A stretch of DNA of 64,000 nt from JBLEFH01 sp047345645. Its GTDB lineage: Bacteria > Pseudomonadota > Alphaproteobacteria > Rhodobacterales > Rhodobacteraceae. Shown in pieces: positions 1 through 7,873 of this stretch (the stretch's first letter is position 1; each line of letters opens with the position of its first letter). The stretch lies in assembly GCA_047345645.1 (NCBI GenBank), contig JBLEFH010000002.1; one strand, given 5' to 3'. Position numbers and translations under genes: made by a program. Below the pieces are notes generated by a model. It was not told where the DNA came from. It saw nothing but the letters and a program-made list of their open reading frames with translations, and searched no databases.

Positions 1-193
1 TCACACGCTGATAGGCGTTCAAACCGGATTGTGCGGAGCGCACCGGCGCCATCACTTCGGTCGGGCCGGCCTCGGGCAACTGAACATCGCTGCCATCAGG
101 AACATCCGGGCGGCTCGATGAGGTTTCAACAGGCGCACAGGCGGCAATGCCAAGCGCGGCGGTGGTCAAAAGGGCAATAATTGATGTTCTCAT
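1..193 (-). CDS. Lipoprotein precursor, N-terminal part only
   Basis: The gene reads leftwards out of the window, so only about 64 codons are visible and there is no stop. The product opens with Met-Arg, a hydrophobic stretch and a lipobox ending in Cys19 (GIAAC), so it should be lipid-anchored. A Ser/Asp/Pro-rich spacer follows, and then the segment SGLNAYQRV, which resembles the start of a CAP/SCP domain (LN..R). The lipoprotein call is seen directly; the CAP domain is a guess from a few residues. Confidence 0.6.
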   Translation of the reverse strand, partial: MRTSIIALLTTAALGIAACAPVETSSSRPDVPDGSDVQLPEAGPTEVMAPVRSAQSGLNAYQRV

Positions 194-250
194 AGCGCCA
201 CCATGTGTGAATAGGGTTTCTAAAGCAAGAACTTGATGGTCAATAAAGTA

Positions 251-284
251 AACGCCGCCCGGTCACAAAGACGCGGGCGGCGTT
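251..284 (-). terminator. Terminator of the cold-shock gene
   Basis: A perfect 11-bp stem (AACGCCGCCCG against its complement) with a 12-nt loop lies just past the stop of the leftward cold-shock gene. On that strand the stem is followed by a T-rich tract (TTTACTTTATTG). The poly-T run is interrupted, so termination may be partial. Confidence 0.7.
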
Positions 285-303
285 GTCATCAGGCGATCTG
301 AAC

Positions 304-510
304 TCAGGCGAGTTCGAGATTCACAGCCGACTCGCGGCCATCACGGCCAGCTTCGAGGTCATAGGTGACCTTCTGACCGTCGGGCAGACCTTTGAGGCCG
401 GAACGCTCGACTGCGGAGATGTGCACAAACACGTCCTTGCCGCCGTTCTCGGGCTGAATGAAGCCATAACCCTTTGTTTCGTTGAACCATTTCACGGTGC
501 CATTGGCCAT
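304..510 (-). CDS. cspA: Cold-shock protein, CspA family
   Basis: A 68-residue single cold-shock domain, the normal length for the family. These OB-fold proteins bind single-stranded RNA and DNA and melt RNA structure in the cytoplasm. Both RNA-binding motifs are present: RNP1 as KGYGFIQP near residue 13 and RNP2 as VFVHIS near residue 27. The start is fixed by a good ribosome-binding site (AAGGAGA) upstream and by the family N-terminus MANGTVKWFN. It is monocistronic, with its own terminator downstream. The symbol is at family level; the genome probably holds paralogs. Confidence 0.93.
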   Translation of the reverse strand: MANGTVKWFNETKGYGFIQPENGGKDVFVHISAVERSGLKGLPDGQKVTYDLEAGRDGRESAVNLELA

Positions 511-681
511 CTGTCTTCTCCTTAAATTCCGGGCGAACGGAATATCCACCCTTGGGCAGTCACGGCAAAATCGGTGCGTGACGCCATAGGGCGGCAGAGA
601 GCGATATTGGTAACCTGCGCGAACCCTGCGGCAAAATGCGCTATAATGCAAGCCAAACACGCTTTTTGCGGGGAGGAATCT

Positions 682-1092
682 ATGCGCTGTTTCATAATCT
701 GTCTGACCGTGGCGGCCTGCACGCCCGCCGTGATCGCCACCTGCTCGTCGCGGAGCGTGACCTGCGGCGGCGCAGAGCTGGCCTGCCGGTCTCACGCGCC
801 GACCTTCTCGGCGGATTTTTCCGAAGGATTTATGAGCGCCACATACCCGACCGGCCCCAATGCGGATGTGATGGTCACGCGCTCCGGCAGCATGAGTGTC
901 ACATGGCAATCGGACCGGATCGCGCAGTTCGAGGGACCGACGGGCCTCACTGGAACGGTTGAAGAACTCGCCACACCGAGCTGTTCTGACGGGCATTTCT
1001 TCGATGCCGCCCCTTATGAGCTGCGGATCACCAGCAGCAGCGACCCGGTCCCCACCGGCCCGATCTGCTGCGTCCATAGCGACGACCTCTAG
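682..1092 (+). CDS. Secreted hypothetical protein
   Basis: A 136-residue protein I do not recognise. It begins with a short signal-like segment (MRCFIICLTVAACTPAVIA) and is rich in Cys (nine or so), Ser and Thr, which suggests an exported, disulfide-bonded or lipid-anchored product; Cys14 sits in a lipobox-like VAAC. The start was chosen because GGGGAGG lies 5-11 bases ahead of it; an in-frame upstream extension has no ribosome site and would bury the signal peptide. It diverges from the cold-shock gene and is followed by dedA on the same strand. Confidence 0.6.
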   Translation: MRCFIICLTVAACTPAVIATCSSRSVTCGGAELACRSHAPTFSADFSEGFMSATYPTGPNADVMVTRSGSMSVTWQSDRIAQFEGPTGLTGTVEELATPSCSDGHFFDAAPYELRITSSSDPVPTGPICCVHSDDL

Positions 1093-1173
1093 CGCCCCTA
1101 AAGTCGCAAACCGCAACTCCGCCTTGCCCTCGCGCCCCTTTCACGGCATGAGAGCGCGCAGACGGAGTTGTCC

Positions 1174-1761
1174 ATGTTCGATCTCATCCTCAATGTGCTG
1201 GAGCGCCTCGGCCTTTTCGGCGTCTTCTTGTTGATGCTCGCGGAAAACATCGTGCCGCCGATCCCCTCGGAACTGGTGATCCCGCTCGCCGGGTTCCTCG
1301 CTGCGCGCGGCGCGTTTTCCTTTGTGCTGATGGTGATCGCGGGCGCCATCGGGGCCACGCTCGGCGCGCTGATCTGGTATGAAATCGGCCGCGGTCTGGG
1401 CGAGGCGCGTCTGACCCGCTTCATTGCCCGTTACGGCCACTGGCTGACGCTTTCGCAAGAGGATGTCGGCCGCGTGACCCGCTGGTTCCGCCGCCACGGC
1501 GCGCTCGCGGTGCTGTTCGGCCGCATGGTGCCGGGCCTGCGCACCTTCATCTCGATCCCTGCGGGCCTCGCCGGTATGCCGCGCGGCCTCTTCCTGCTCT
1601 GCACCTTCACGGGCAGCCTGACCTGGACCGCCCTGCTCGGCGCGGGCGGCTTCATCCTGAAGTCGCAATACGCCCGGATCGAACACTGGCTGAACCCGGT
1701 GACGAATGTGGTGCTGCTGGTTTTGGTGGCGGTATATGTGTGGCGGTCGGTGCGGCGGTGA
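1174..1761 (+). CDS. DedA family integral membrane protein
   Basis: A 195-residue polytopic inner-membrane protein of the DedA/SNARE-associated (VTT) family, whose members are implicated in lipid (undecaprenyl phosphate or phosphatidylethanolamine) translocation and envelope homeostasis. The family signature around residues 20-60 is visible (ENIVPPIPSE, then a Gly-rich helix), as is the conserved GRMVPGLRT..S.PAG segment near residues 115-130. Four or five hydrophobic helices can be seen. GGAG ends 6 bases before this ATG, which favours it over a TTG two codons upstream. The exact substrate cannot be inferred. Confidence 0.88.
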   Translation: MFDLILNVLERLGLFGVFLLMLAENIVPPIPSELVIPLAGFLAARGAFSFVLMVIAGAIGATLGALIWYEIGRGLGEARLTRFIARYGHWLTLSQEDVGRVTRWFRRHGALAVLFGRMVPGLRTFISIPAGLAGMPRGLFLLCTFTGSLTWTALLGAGGFILKSQYARIEHWLNPVTNVVLLVLVAVYVWRSVRR

Positions 1762-1821
1762 ATGTGCTAATTTTAATGTTTCAACGATACACAGTGCTAT
1801 AATCACCCTCGACATAACACT

Positions 1822-2568
1822 TTAGCAAGGTTTGGAATCCTGCTTTGGTTCAGGTAGTGGGTCATCTGCGGGGCTTACAGCCTCATCGGGGGGACCTCCC
1901 CAGCCTTCCGTAGGGTGCCTATAATCCTCACTTAAATTCAGACAATTGTCGTCCCATTTCAGTGCGACACACTGATAGTGCTCAAAGACAACATCTCTAT
2001 ATGTCCAATTGGTTTTAGTGTTTTCGTTAGAGCTATCTCTTGAACTCGTGCCCAAAGCATCTTCATGTTTTTGGTCTGCCTTCCATCGCTCACGCTGGAT
2101 AAATCTTGCTGCTTCATTCCAATCGCGTATGAAGGGTCCTGCCATCCACTTCCGATAAATGTCTTCGTCAAGTGTACCTGTCAGAATGCCGATGGAGACT
2201 AATTCATAATGATTTAAATAGCCAAGAACTTTGGATCGGTCGATTTTTTCTCGTTGTTCGATAACATCATGCAGAGCGCCGAGTTTATTTGTTCTCTTGT
2301 AATATCGAAAAGTGGATGCTTGATCTTGATAATGTGCGGTCGATTCAACCTTTTCGATCATATCTAGAGTTGCCCTTTTTCGCGCAGTTTCTCTGGATGA
2401 TTGAATGTTCTCTTTGGCTATTTTTAATGAAAGGAATGCGGTTCCGAATAATATGAAAGGCGTTAGTGCAGTAATTAAACGGTACCAATTGTTTTGTATA
2501 AAAGAAGCGGCGCAGCCGATTAAGGGCTGCACCGCTTCAGAGTTCTCACAAATTAATGTGAGCGACAT
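1822..2568 (-). CDS. Single-pass membrane protein, DUF4760-like
   Basis: A 248-residue protein with one membrane segment near residues 31-48, followed by a long hydrophilic cytoplasmic region. The part from about residue 55 to 160 (ETARKRATLDMIEKVES, then NHYELVSIGILTGTLDEDIYRKWM and RDWNEAARFI) matches my recollection of the DUF4760 family, whose function is unknown. The C-terminal 60 residues are polar and Pro/Asp-rich. By-eye GC is about 40-45%, far below neighbours, with many AT-ending codons, so the gene looks acquired. Its own ribosome site is weak; a 21-codon ORF with a strong site ends 6 nt upstream, which suggests coupled translation. Confidence 0.7.
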   Translation of the reverse strand: MSLTLICENSEAVQPLIGCAASFIQNNWYRLITALTPFILFGTAFLSLKIAKENIQSSRETARKRATLDMIEKVESTAHYQDQASTFRYYKRTNKLGALHDVIEQREKIDRSKVLGYLNHYELVSIGILTGTLDEDIYRKWMAGPFIRDWNEAARFIQRERWKADQKHEDALGTSSRDSSNENTKTNWTYRDVVFEHYQCVALKWDDNCLNLSEDYRHPTEGWGGPPDEAVSPADDPLPEPKQDSKPC

Positions 2569-2574
2569 TCCGGA

Positions 2575-2640
2575 TTAATCTCTTACGCCTTCACGCATAG
2601 GGTCATCTCTCACGCCTTCGCGTTTTAACGATATAATCAT
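2575..2640 (-). CDS. 21-residue upstream ORF with duplicated REGVRD motif
   Basis: A 22-codon ORF directly upstream of the DUF4760-like gene. It starts with ATG preceded by an excellent AAGGAGG 7 bases away and stops 6 nt before the next start. The product contains REGVRD twice (residues 7-12 and 16-21), encoded by an 18-nt direct repeat (2578-2595 and 2605-2622) that matches at 16 of 18 positions. The silent and conservative changes in the second copy suggest that the peptide is kept. It could be a regulatory leader peptide or a small functional partner of the membrane protein. Confidence 0.6.
   Translation of the reverse strand: MIISLKREGVRDDPMREGVRD
2578..2622. repeat. 18-nt imperfect direct repeat, 27-nt period
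   Basis: Two copies (2578-2595 and 2605-2622) agree at 16 of 18 positions. They encode the two REGVRD units of the small ORF on the minus strand. Confidence 0.8.
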
Positions 2641-2673
2641 TCCGATGTCCTCCTTCGGATAACTTATGTAGGG

Positions 2674-2701
2674 ATAATATAGCCTATTTAGATTTGTTCA
2701 A
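2674..2701 (-). promoter_or_regulatory. Predicted promoter for the small ORF and DUF4760-like gene
   Basis: On the minus strand TTGAAC and TATTAT are separated by 16 nt in a very AT-rich stretch, about 35 bases ahead of the small ORF start. The hexamers are a fair match to the housekeeping consensus. Confidence 0.45.
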
Positions 2702-2747
2702 GTGTTAACAACGGCACATTTTTGACGAAATCGGTAAAGATAGCTGA

Positions 2748-4403
2748 TCACCGCGTAAACTTTTTATACTTCACCCGCTTCGGCTCGACCGCATCCGGAC
2801 CCAGACGCTTGATCTTATCCGCCTCGTAATCCTCGAAATTCCCCTCGAACCATTCCACATGGCTGTCGCCTTCGAAGGCGAGCATGTGGGTGCAGAGGCG
2901 GTCGAGGAAGAAGCGGTCGTGGGAGATGACGACGGCGCAGCCGGCGAATTGCGTGAGCGCGTCCTCCAAGGCGCGGAGGGTTTCGACGTCGAGATCGTTG
3001 GTAGGCTCGTCGAGGAGCAGCACATTGCCGCCGTCTTTCAACAGCTTGGCGAGGTGGACGCGGTTGCGCTCGCCGCCCGAGAGCATGTTCACCTTCTTCT
3101 GCTGGTCGCCGCCCTTGAAGTTGAACGCGCCGCAATAGGCGCGGCTGTTGATCTCCGCATCGCCGAGTTTGATCACGTCCAGCCCGTCGGAAATCACCTC
3201 CCAGACGGTCTTGTTGGCATCAAGATCGTCGCGCGACTGGTCGACATAGGAGAGCTTCACCGTGTCGCCATATTCAATGCTGCCCTCGTCCGGCTGTTCC
3301 TGCCCGGTCAGCATCCGGAACAGCGTGGATTTCCCGGCGCCGTTTGGGCCGATCACGCCGACAATGCCGCCCGGCGGGAGCGAGAAATCCAGCCCGTCGA
3401 TCAGCATCCGCTCGCCATAGCCTTTCTTCAGGCCGTCCACCTCGATCACCTTGCCGCCAAGGCGCGGGCCGTTGGGGATGATGATCTGCGCGCGGCCCAC
3501 GAGATCGCGTTCGGATTGCTCGGCCATCTCGTTATAGGCGTTGATCCGCGCTTTCGATTTGGCCTGACGGGCTTTTGGCGATTGCCGCATCCATTCCAGC
3601 TCGCGCTCCAGCGTTTTCTGTCGCGCCTTGTCCTCACGGGCCTCCTGCGCGAGCCGCTTGGCCTTTTGCTCCAGCCAGCTCGAATAATTGCCCTCGTAAG
3701 GAATGCCGCGCCCACGGTCGAGTTCGAGGATCCAGCCGGTAATATCGTCAAGGAAATACCGGTCGTGGGTAACGATCAGGATGGTGCCCTTATACTCGAT
3801 CAGGTGCTTTTGCAGCCAGGCGATGGTCTCGGCGTCAAGGTGGTTGGTCGGCTCGTCGAGGAGCAGCATGTCGGGCGCTTCGAGCAGCAATTTGCAGAGC
3901 GCGACGCGGCGTTTCTCCCCGCCCGAGAGTTTCGAGACATCCGCATCATCCGGCGGGCAACGCAGGGCCTCCATCGCGACGTCGATCTGGCTGTCGAGAT
4001 CCCAGAGATTGTTGCTGTCGATCTCATCCTGAAGCGCCGCCATCTCATCCGCCGTCTCGTCGGAATAGTTCATCGCAAGTTCGTTGAACCGGTCGAGCTT
4101 GGCCTTCTTCTCGGCCACGCCCTCCATGACGTTCTCGCGAACCGTCTTGGTCTCATCAAGCTGCGGCTCCTGCGGCAGATAGCCGACCTTCGCGCCCTCG
4201 GCGGCCCAGGCCTCGCCCTGAAACTCCTTGTCCTGCCCGGCCATGATTTTCATCAACGTCGATTTACCCGCGCCATTGACGCCGACGACCCCGATTTTCA
4301 CGCCCGGAAGGAAAGAGAGGCGGATGTTTTCAAAGGTTTTCTTGCCGCCCGGATAGGTCTTCGACACCCCGTCCATGTGGTAAACATACTGATATTTCGC
4401 CAT
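2748..4403 (-). CDS. ettA: Energy-dependent translational throttle protein EttA (ABC-F)
   Basis: A 551-residue ABC-F protein with two ATP-binding cassettes and no membrane domain. EttA binds the ribosomal E site and gates the first elongation steps according to ATP level. Walker A motifs GVNGAGKST (about residue 37) and GPNGAGKST (about residue 350), and signature motifs LSGGEKRRVAL and LSGGERNRVHL, are all intact, each followed by LLDEPTNHLD or LLDEPTNDLD. Length matches EttA (about 555). The start MAKYQYVYHMDGVSKTYPGG is the family N-terminus; a longer in-frame extension to 4856 is antisense to the ArsR gene and was rejected. Confidence 0.95.
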   Translation of the reverse strand: MAKYQYVYHMDGVSKTYPGGKKTFENIRLSFLPGVKIGVVGVNGAGKSTLMKIMAGQDKEFQGEAWAAEGAKVGYLPQEPQLDETKTVRENVMEGVAEKKAKLDRFNELAMNYSDETADEMAALQDEIDSNNLWDLDSQIDVAMEALRCPPDDADVSKLSGGEKRRVALCKLLLEAPDMLLLDEPTNHLDAETIAWLQKHLIEYKGTILIVTHDRYFLDDITGWILELDRGRGIPYEGNYSSWLEQKAKRLAQEAREDKARQKTLERELEWMRQSPKARQAKSKARINAYNEMAEQSERDLVGRAQIIIPNGPRLGGKVIEVDGLKKGYGERMLIDGLDFSLPPGGIVGVIGPNGAGKSTLFRMLTGQEQPDEGSIEYGDTVKLSYVDQSRDDLDANKTVWEVISDGLDVIKLGDAEINSRAYCGAFNFKGGDQQKKVNMLSGGERNRVHLAKLLKDGGNVLLLDEPTNDLDVETLRALEDALTQFAGCAVVISHDRFFLDRLCTHMLAFEGDSHVEWFEGNFEDYEADKIKRLGPDAVEPKRVKYKKFTR

Positions 4404-4497
4404 GACCGGCTCCTTTGACTGCGTCCTGCATCTGTTGGCCCCAGATGTAGGCGGAAGCGGCGGTGAGGGCAACGGGGGATGCGGGGCGCGATCTGAC

Positions 4498-4525
4498 TTG
4501 ACATGCAACCATATAGTTGCATATT
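4498..4525 (+). promoter_or_regulatory. Promoter with palindromic operator for the arsR-SRPBCC pair
   Basis: TTGACA (4498-4503) and CATATT (4520-4525) are spaced by 16 nt. Between and over them lies the perfect inverted repeat ATGCAAC-CATATA-GTTGCAT (4503-4522). A repressor dimer bound there would block RNA polymerase, which fits autoregulation by the ArsR-type regulator that starts 10 nt downstream. Confidence 0.7.
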
Positions 4526-4532
4526 GGGTCAC

Positions 4533-4862
4533 ATGAGTGATCTTTACAAAGCCTTGGCCGATCCAACCCGCCGCGACCTGCTCGATCGTTTGTTCATGAA
4601 AGGCGGGCAGACGCTGGGGGATTTGTCGGAGGGCGCGGCGATGTCGCGCCAGGCCGTCACCAAACATCTGCGGATTTTGGAGGAGGCCAATCTCGTCTCC
4701 GTCAAATGGCTGGGGCGGAACAAGCTGCACTATCTCAACCCGGTGCCGCTGACGGAGATTGTCCATCGCTGGGTTGGCAAGTTCGAGGATGCGCGTCTGG
4801 AGGCGCTCGCCGATTTCAAAGAGGCCGTTGAGGCCAAGGAAAGAGAGAAAAAACATGGCTAA
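4533..4862 (+). CDS. ArsR/SmtB-type winged-helix repressor
   Basis: A 109-residue winged helix-turn-helix protein. The N-terminus MSDLYKALADPTRRDLLDRL and recognition-helix region SRQAVTKHLRILEEANLV are typical of ArsR regulators paired with SRPBCC proteins. No metal-binding Cys cluster is seen, so it probably senses something other than metal or acts as a simple autorepressor. The start lies just after a palindrome that overlaps its promoter. Its stop overlaps the next start by 8 bp, a classic operon arrangement with the SRPBCC gene. Confidence 0.88.
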   Translation: MSDLYKALADPTRRDLLDRLFMKGGQTLGDLSEGAAMSRQAVTKHLRILEEANLVSVKWLGRNKLHYLNPVPLTEIVHRWVGKFEDARLEALADFKEAVEAKEREKKHG

Positions 4863-5364
4863 CGATCAAGCACCGGCGCAGGACACCCGCGCGTCCACAG
4901 GCCTGCCGCTGGCGGAGACCTTCGTTTACACCATTTATCTGCGCGCCGGTATCGAAACGGTTTGGAACGCGTTGATCGACGGTGAGTTCACGCGGAAATA
5001 CTGGGGTCACGAGAACCGCTCGACATGGGAAAAGGGCGCGCCTTGGGAACATGTGCGGATGTATGAGGATGGCAAAGTCATCCTGCGCGGCCGCGTGCTG
5101 GAGATTGATCCGCCTACGAAAATGGTCTGGAGCTGGGCGCCTGCGGATGAGGCTGCGCAGGCGGAAAAGGCGTCGCGCGTGACCTATGATCTCATCGCGC
5201 TCGGCCCCGACACGAAGCTGACCGTGACCCATTCGGAGCTCGAACCGGATTCGGGCATGGATGCAGGTGTCCGCGAGGGGTGGCCGGCCGTTCTGTCCAA
5301 CCTCAAATCCCTGCTGGAAACAGGTGAGATCCTGCGCGAGGAGGCGTGGCCGCACACCGCATGA
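4855..5364 (+). CDS. SRPBCC (AHSA1-like) domain protein
   Basis: A 169-residue protein of the START/Bet v1-like SRPBCC superfamily, AHSA1 branch (ATPase-activator C-terminal-like fold), which binds hydrophobic ligands in a deep cavity. The opening FVYTIYLRAGIETVWNALIDGEFTRKYWG, then a Trp-rich mid-section and a C-terminal GWPAVLSNLKSLLETG, follow the family pattern. It overlaps the ArsR gene and is surely co-transcribed and co-regulated with it. Ligand and reaction are unknown. Confidence 0.85.
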   Translation: MANDQAPAQDTRASTGLPLAETFVYTIYLRAGIETVWNALIDGEFTRKYWGHENRSTWEKGAPWEHVRMYEDGKVILRGRVLEIDPPTKMVWSWAPADEAAQAEKASRVTYDLIALGPDTKLTVTHSELEPDSGMDAGVREGWPAVLSNLKSLLETGEILREEAWPHTA

Positions 5365-5448
5365 TCCGCAGCACCGCGTAAAAGAATCGCATCCCCCTAG
5401 ACAACCCGCCCCCCAAAAGACATAGGCTGGCGGGAAGCGAAGGAGGCG

Positions 5449-6054
5449 GTGGTGCGGCACGAATTTCCCATATCCGATGCGGGGTTGCGCGTGGGTTTGC
5501 TTGGCGGGTCCTTCGATCCGGCCCATGCGGGGCATGTCCATATCACCCGCTGGGCGCTCAGGCGGTTCCGGCTGGATCGGGTCTGGTGGCTGCTGTCGCC
5601 CGGCAATCCGCTGAAAAAGGAGGGGCCCGCGCCAATGGACCGGCGGCTGGAGGTGGCGCGCGGCGTCATGCAGCATCCGCGCGTTGAGGTCACGGATCTC
5701 GAGGTGCACCTCGGCACGCGCTACACGGCGGCGACGCTGGCGGCGCTCAAGGAGCGTTATCCGGGGACGCGCTTTGTCTGGCTCATGGGGGCGGACAATC
5801 TGGCGCAGATCCACCGCTGGGATCGCTGGCACTGGATCATGGAAAATGTGCCGATCGGGGTGCTGGCGCGGCCGGGCGAGCAGATACGGGCGGGCCTCTC
5901 TCCCGCCGCGAAAATGTATGCGCGCTACCGTCTCGACCCACGTCGGGCGGCGGCGCTCACGAGCTATGACGCGCCCGCCTGGACGCTCCTCAACGGGCCG
6001 ATGATGGATATTTCCTCCTCGGAAATCCGGGCGCGCGGTGAGTGGATCCGCTGA
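5449..6054 (+). CDS. nadD: Nicotinate-nucleotide adenylyltransferase
   Basis: Transfers AMP from ATP to nicotinate mononucleotide to make deamido-NAD, the penultimate step of NAD synthesis. The 201-residue product has the nucleotidyltransferase signature GGSFDPAHAGH with the HxGH motif near residue 25 and the C-terminal ISSSEIR motif near residue 190. The start is GTG preceded by AGGAGG at short spacing. nadB and nadA of the same pathway lie 17-20 kb away. A normal length and both motifs make the call firm. Confidence 0.94.
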   Translation: MVRHEFPISDAGLRVGLLGGSFDPAHAGHVHITRWALRRFRLDRVWWLLSPGNPLKKEGPAPMDRRLEVARGVMQHPRVEVTDLEVHLGTRYTAATLAALKERYPGTRFVWLMGADNLAQIHRWDRWHWIMENVPIGVLARPGEQIRAGLSPAAKMYARYRLDPRRAAALTSYDAPAWTLLNGPMMDISSSEIRARGEWIR

Positions 6055-6179
6055 CCGCCCGGACGCCGCCGCGATTGCGTAAAATTGACTCAAGGTTATG
6101 GAGAATTCAGTCCGCGCTGAATTGCCAATCCCGCTGCGATTTGCGACAAATTCTTATCCACGAATATTAAGGTGTTTTT

Positions 6180-7559
6180 ATGATGAATCGGCGTGAGGTT
6201 TTGGCGGGTCTGGGCGCGAGCGCGGTGATGGCAGGCTCGGCTGCACGGGCGCAATCGGCGCTCTCGTCGATCATGGCGTCCTCGGGTCTGGGCGGTGTCA
6301 CAAGTGCGGCGCTGCTGGACCTCGGCACAGGGCAAATTCTCGAAAGCCACAACCCCGATCTGCCGCGCCCGCCGGCCTCGGTGACCAAGGCGCTGACGGC
6401 GCAATATGCGCTGCTCGGTCTGGGGAGCGGCTACCGGTTCTCGACGCGGCTCATGACCACCGGCGCGGTGTCGGGCGGGGTGCTTCAGGGCGATCTCTTC
6501 CTCGTCGGCTCCGGCGATCCGCAGCTTGACGCCGACCAGCTGGCCGATCTTGCGCGCCAACTCGCCGCGCGCGGTGTGCGGCAGGTGAACGGGCGCTTCC
6601 TGACCGTAGCCACCGCGCTCCCGCAGCTCACGGAAATCGACAGCGAGCAGCCCGATCATGTGGCCTATAACCCCGGCCTTGGCGGGCTCAACCTCAATTA
6701 CAACACGGTTTATCTGCAATGGCGGAGCGGCGCGCTGTCGCTGACCGCGCGGGCCGAGCGCAACGCGCCGCAGGTGCATGGCATCTCGATCTCGCGGGCA
6801 AATCGCGGCGGGCCGACATTCACCTATTCGGGCTCCACCGGCGGCGAGCAATGGTCCGTTGCCTCGGGCGCGGTGTCCGGGGCGGGCTCGCGCAATCTGC
6901 CAGTCCATTACCCGGCGCGCTATGCGGGCGAGGTGTTCCGCATTCTGGCGGCGGGGGCCGGGGTCTCGGTCCCGCCCGCACAGGCCGCGACACAGGCGGG
7001 CGGCACGGTTCTCGCCGAAGTCAGTTCCGATCCGCTCAGCGAGATCGTCCGCGATTGTATGCGTTATTCCAACAACTTGACCGCCGAAGTGATCGGCCTC
7101 GCCGCGTCCCGCAATGTGGGGCTGCCCTTTGGCGATCTGCGCCAGAGCGGCAATTCCATGACCCGCTGGATGGCGGGCCAGCTTGGCACACGCAACGCCA
7201 ATTTCGTCGACCATTCGGGCCTGTCGGATCAGAGCCAGATCTCCGCCCGCGATATGGTGGTGTATCTCGCGGCGAGCGAGTGGGGAGACATTCTGCATGG
7301 CTCGATGAAGGAAATGCAGGTCGGCAATTCCAACAGCTTCCATGCCAAGACCGGCACGCTCAATTTCGTCGATGCGCTGGCCGGGTTCATGCAGGGGCGC
7401 AGCGGCCGCCGCATGGCCTTCGCGATCTTCGCGGGCGACCCCGCGACCCGCGCGCGCATCCCGATGAGCCAGCGCGACAACGCACCGGGCGCGTCGGCCT
7501 GGGGCGCACGTTCACGGCAACAGGAGCGGCTCCTGCTGGAGCGGTGGTCGGCGTATTGA
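6180..7559 (+). CDS. dacB: D-alanyl-D-alanine carboxypeptidase/endopeptidase (PBP4, DacB)
   Basis: A 459-residue class C penicillin-binding protein that trims or cleaves peptidoglycan cross-links in the periplasm. The catalytic triad motifs are all visible: SVTK (Ser67, Lys70), SNN in MRYSNN, and KTG in HAKTGTLN. The N-terminus NRREVLAG followed by a hydrophobic run and ARAQS looks like a twin-arginine-type signal with cleavage near residue 25. The first of two consecutive Met codons was taken. The stop overlaps the next start (TGATG), so the small membrane protein downstream is translationally coupled. Confidence 0.9.
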   Translation: MMNRREVLAGLGASAVMAGSAARAQSALSSIMASSGLGGVTSAALLDLGTGQILESHNPDLPRPPASVTKALTAQYALLGLGSGYRFSTRLMTTGAVSGGVLQGDLFLVGSGDPQLDADQLADLARQLAARGVRQVNGRFLTVATALPQLTEIDSEQPDHVAYNPGLGGLNLNYNTVYLQWRSGALSLTARAERNAPQVHGISISRANRGGPTFTYSGSTGGEQWSVASGAVSGAGSRNLPVHYPARYAGEVFRILAAGAGVSVPPAQAATQAGGTVLAEVSSDPLSEIVRDCMRYSNNLTAEVIGLAASRNVGLPFGDLRQSGNSMTRWMAGQLGTRNANFVDHSGLSDQSQISARDMVVYLAASEWGDILHGSMKEMQVGNSNSFHAKTGTLNFVDALAGFMQGRSGRRMAFAIFAGDPATRARIPMSQRDNAPGASAWGARSRQQERLLLERWSAY

Positions 7560-7846
7560 TGTGGTCGTTTTGGTATGTCGTGAATGGGCTCTATCTGCGC
7601 ATTCTGAAAATAACGGGCGGTCGCCGCTGGCCCATCTACACGGGTTTCGGACTTCTTGAGCTTTTGATCTTCACGCAGCTTTCCGAAACATGGATGCCGG
7701 TCGCTTATCTGCTCATGGCCCCTTTCGCATTTTTTGTTGCGATGGATGCGACGGTGAACACATCATCCTCGCCCGATGCCTTCGAAAGTCACGAGCAGCG
7801 GATGCAGCGCGAGTTGAAAAAGCCGCTCAAGCGCCGCGAAAAATAA
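7559..7846 (+). CDS. Small membrane protein of unknown function
   Basis: A 95-residue protein I do not recognise. Two hydrophobic segments (about residues 2-18 and 27-58) are followed by a charged, Lys/Arg-rich tail, giving a small inner-membrane protein with a cytoplasmic C-terminus. It starts inside the dacB stop (TGATG), so it is probably translated with it and may work in cell-wall metabolism, but that is only context. It converges with pyrE. Confidence 0.65.
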   Translation: MWSFWYVVNGLYLRILKITGGRRWPIYTGFGLLELLIFTQLSETWMPVAYLLMAPFAFFVAMDATVNTSSSPDAFESHEQRMQRELKKPLKRREK

Positions 7847-7873
7847 AGCGCGCCGGGAAGCGCGCCCCACATT

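Noticed and set aside
7848..7868. A terminator after the small membrane protein downstream of dacB
   Set aside because: GCGCGC occurs twice and could pair, but the sequence is self-complementary anyway and no T-run follows.
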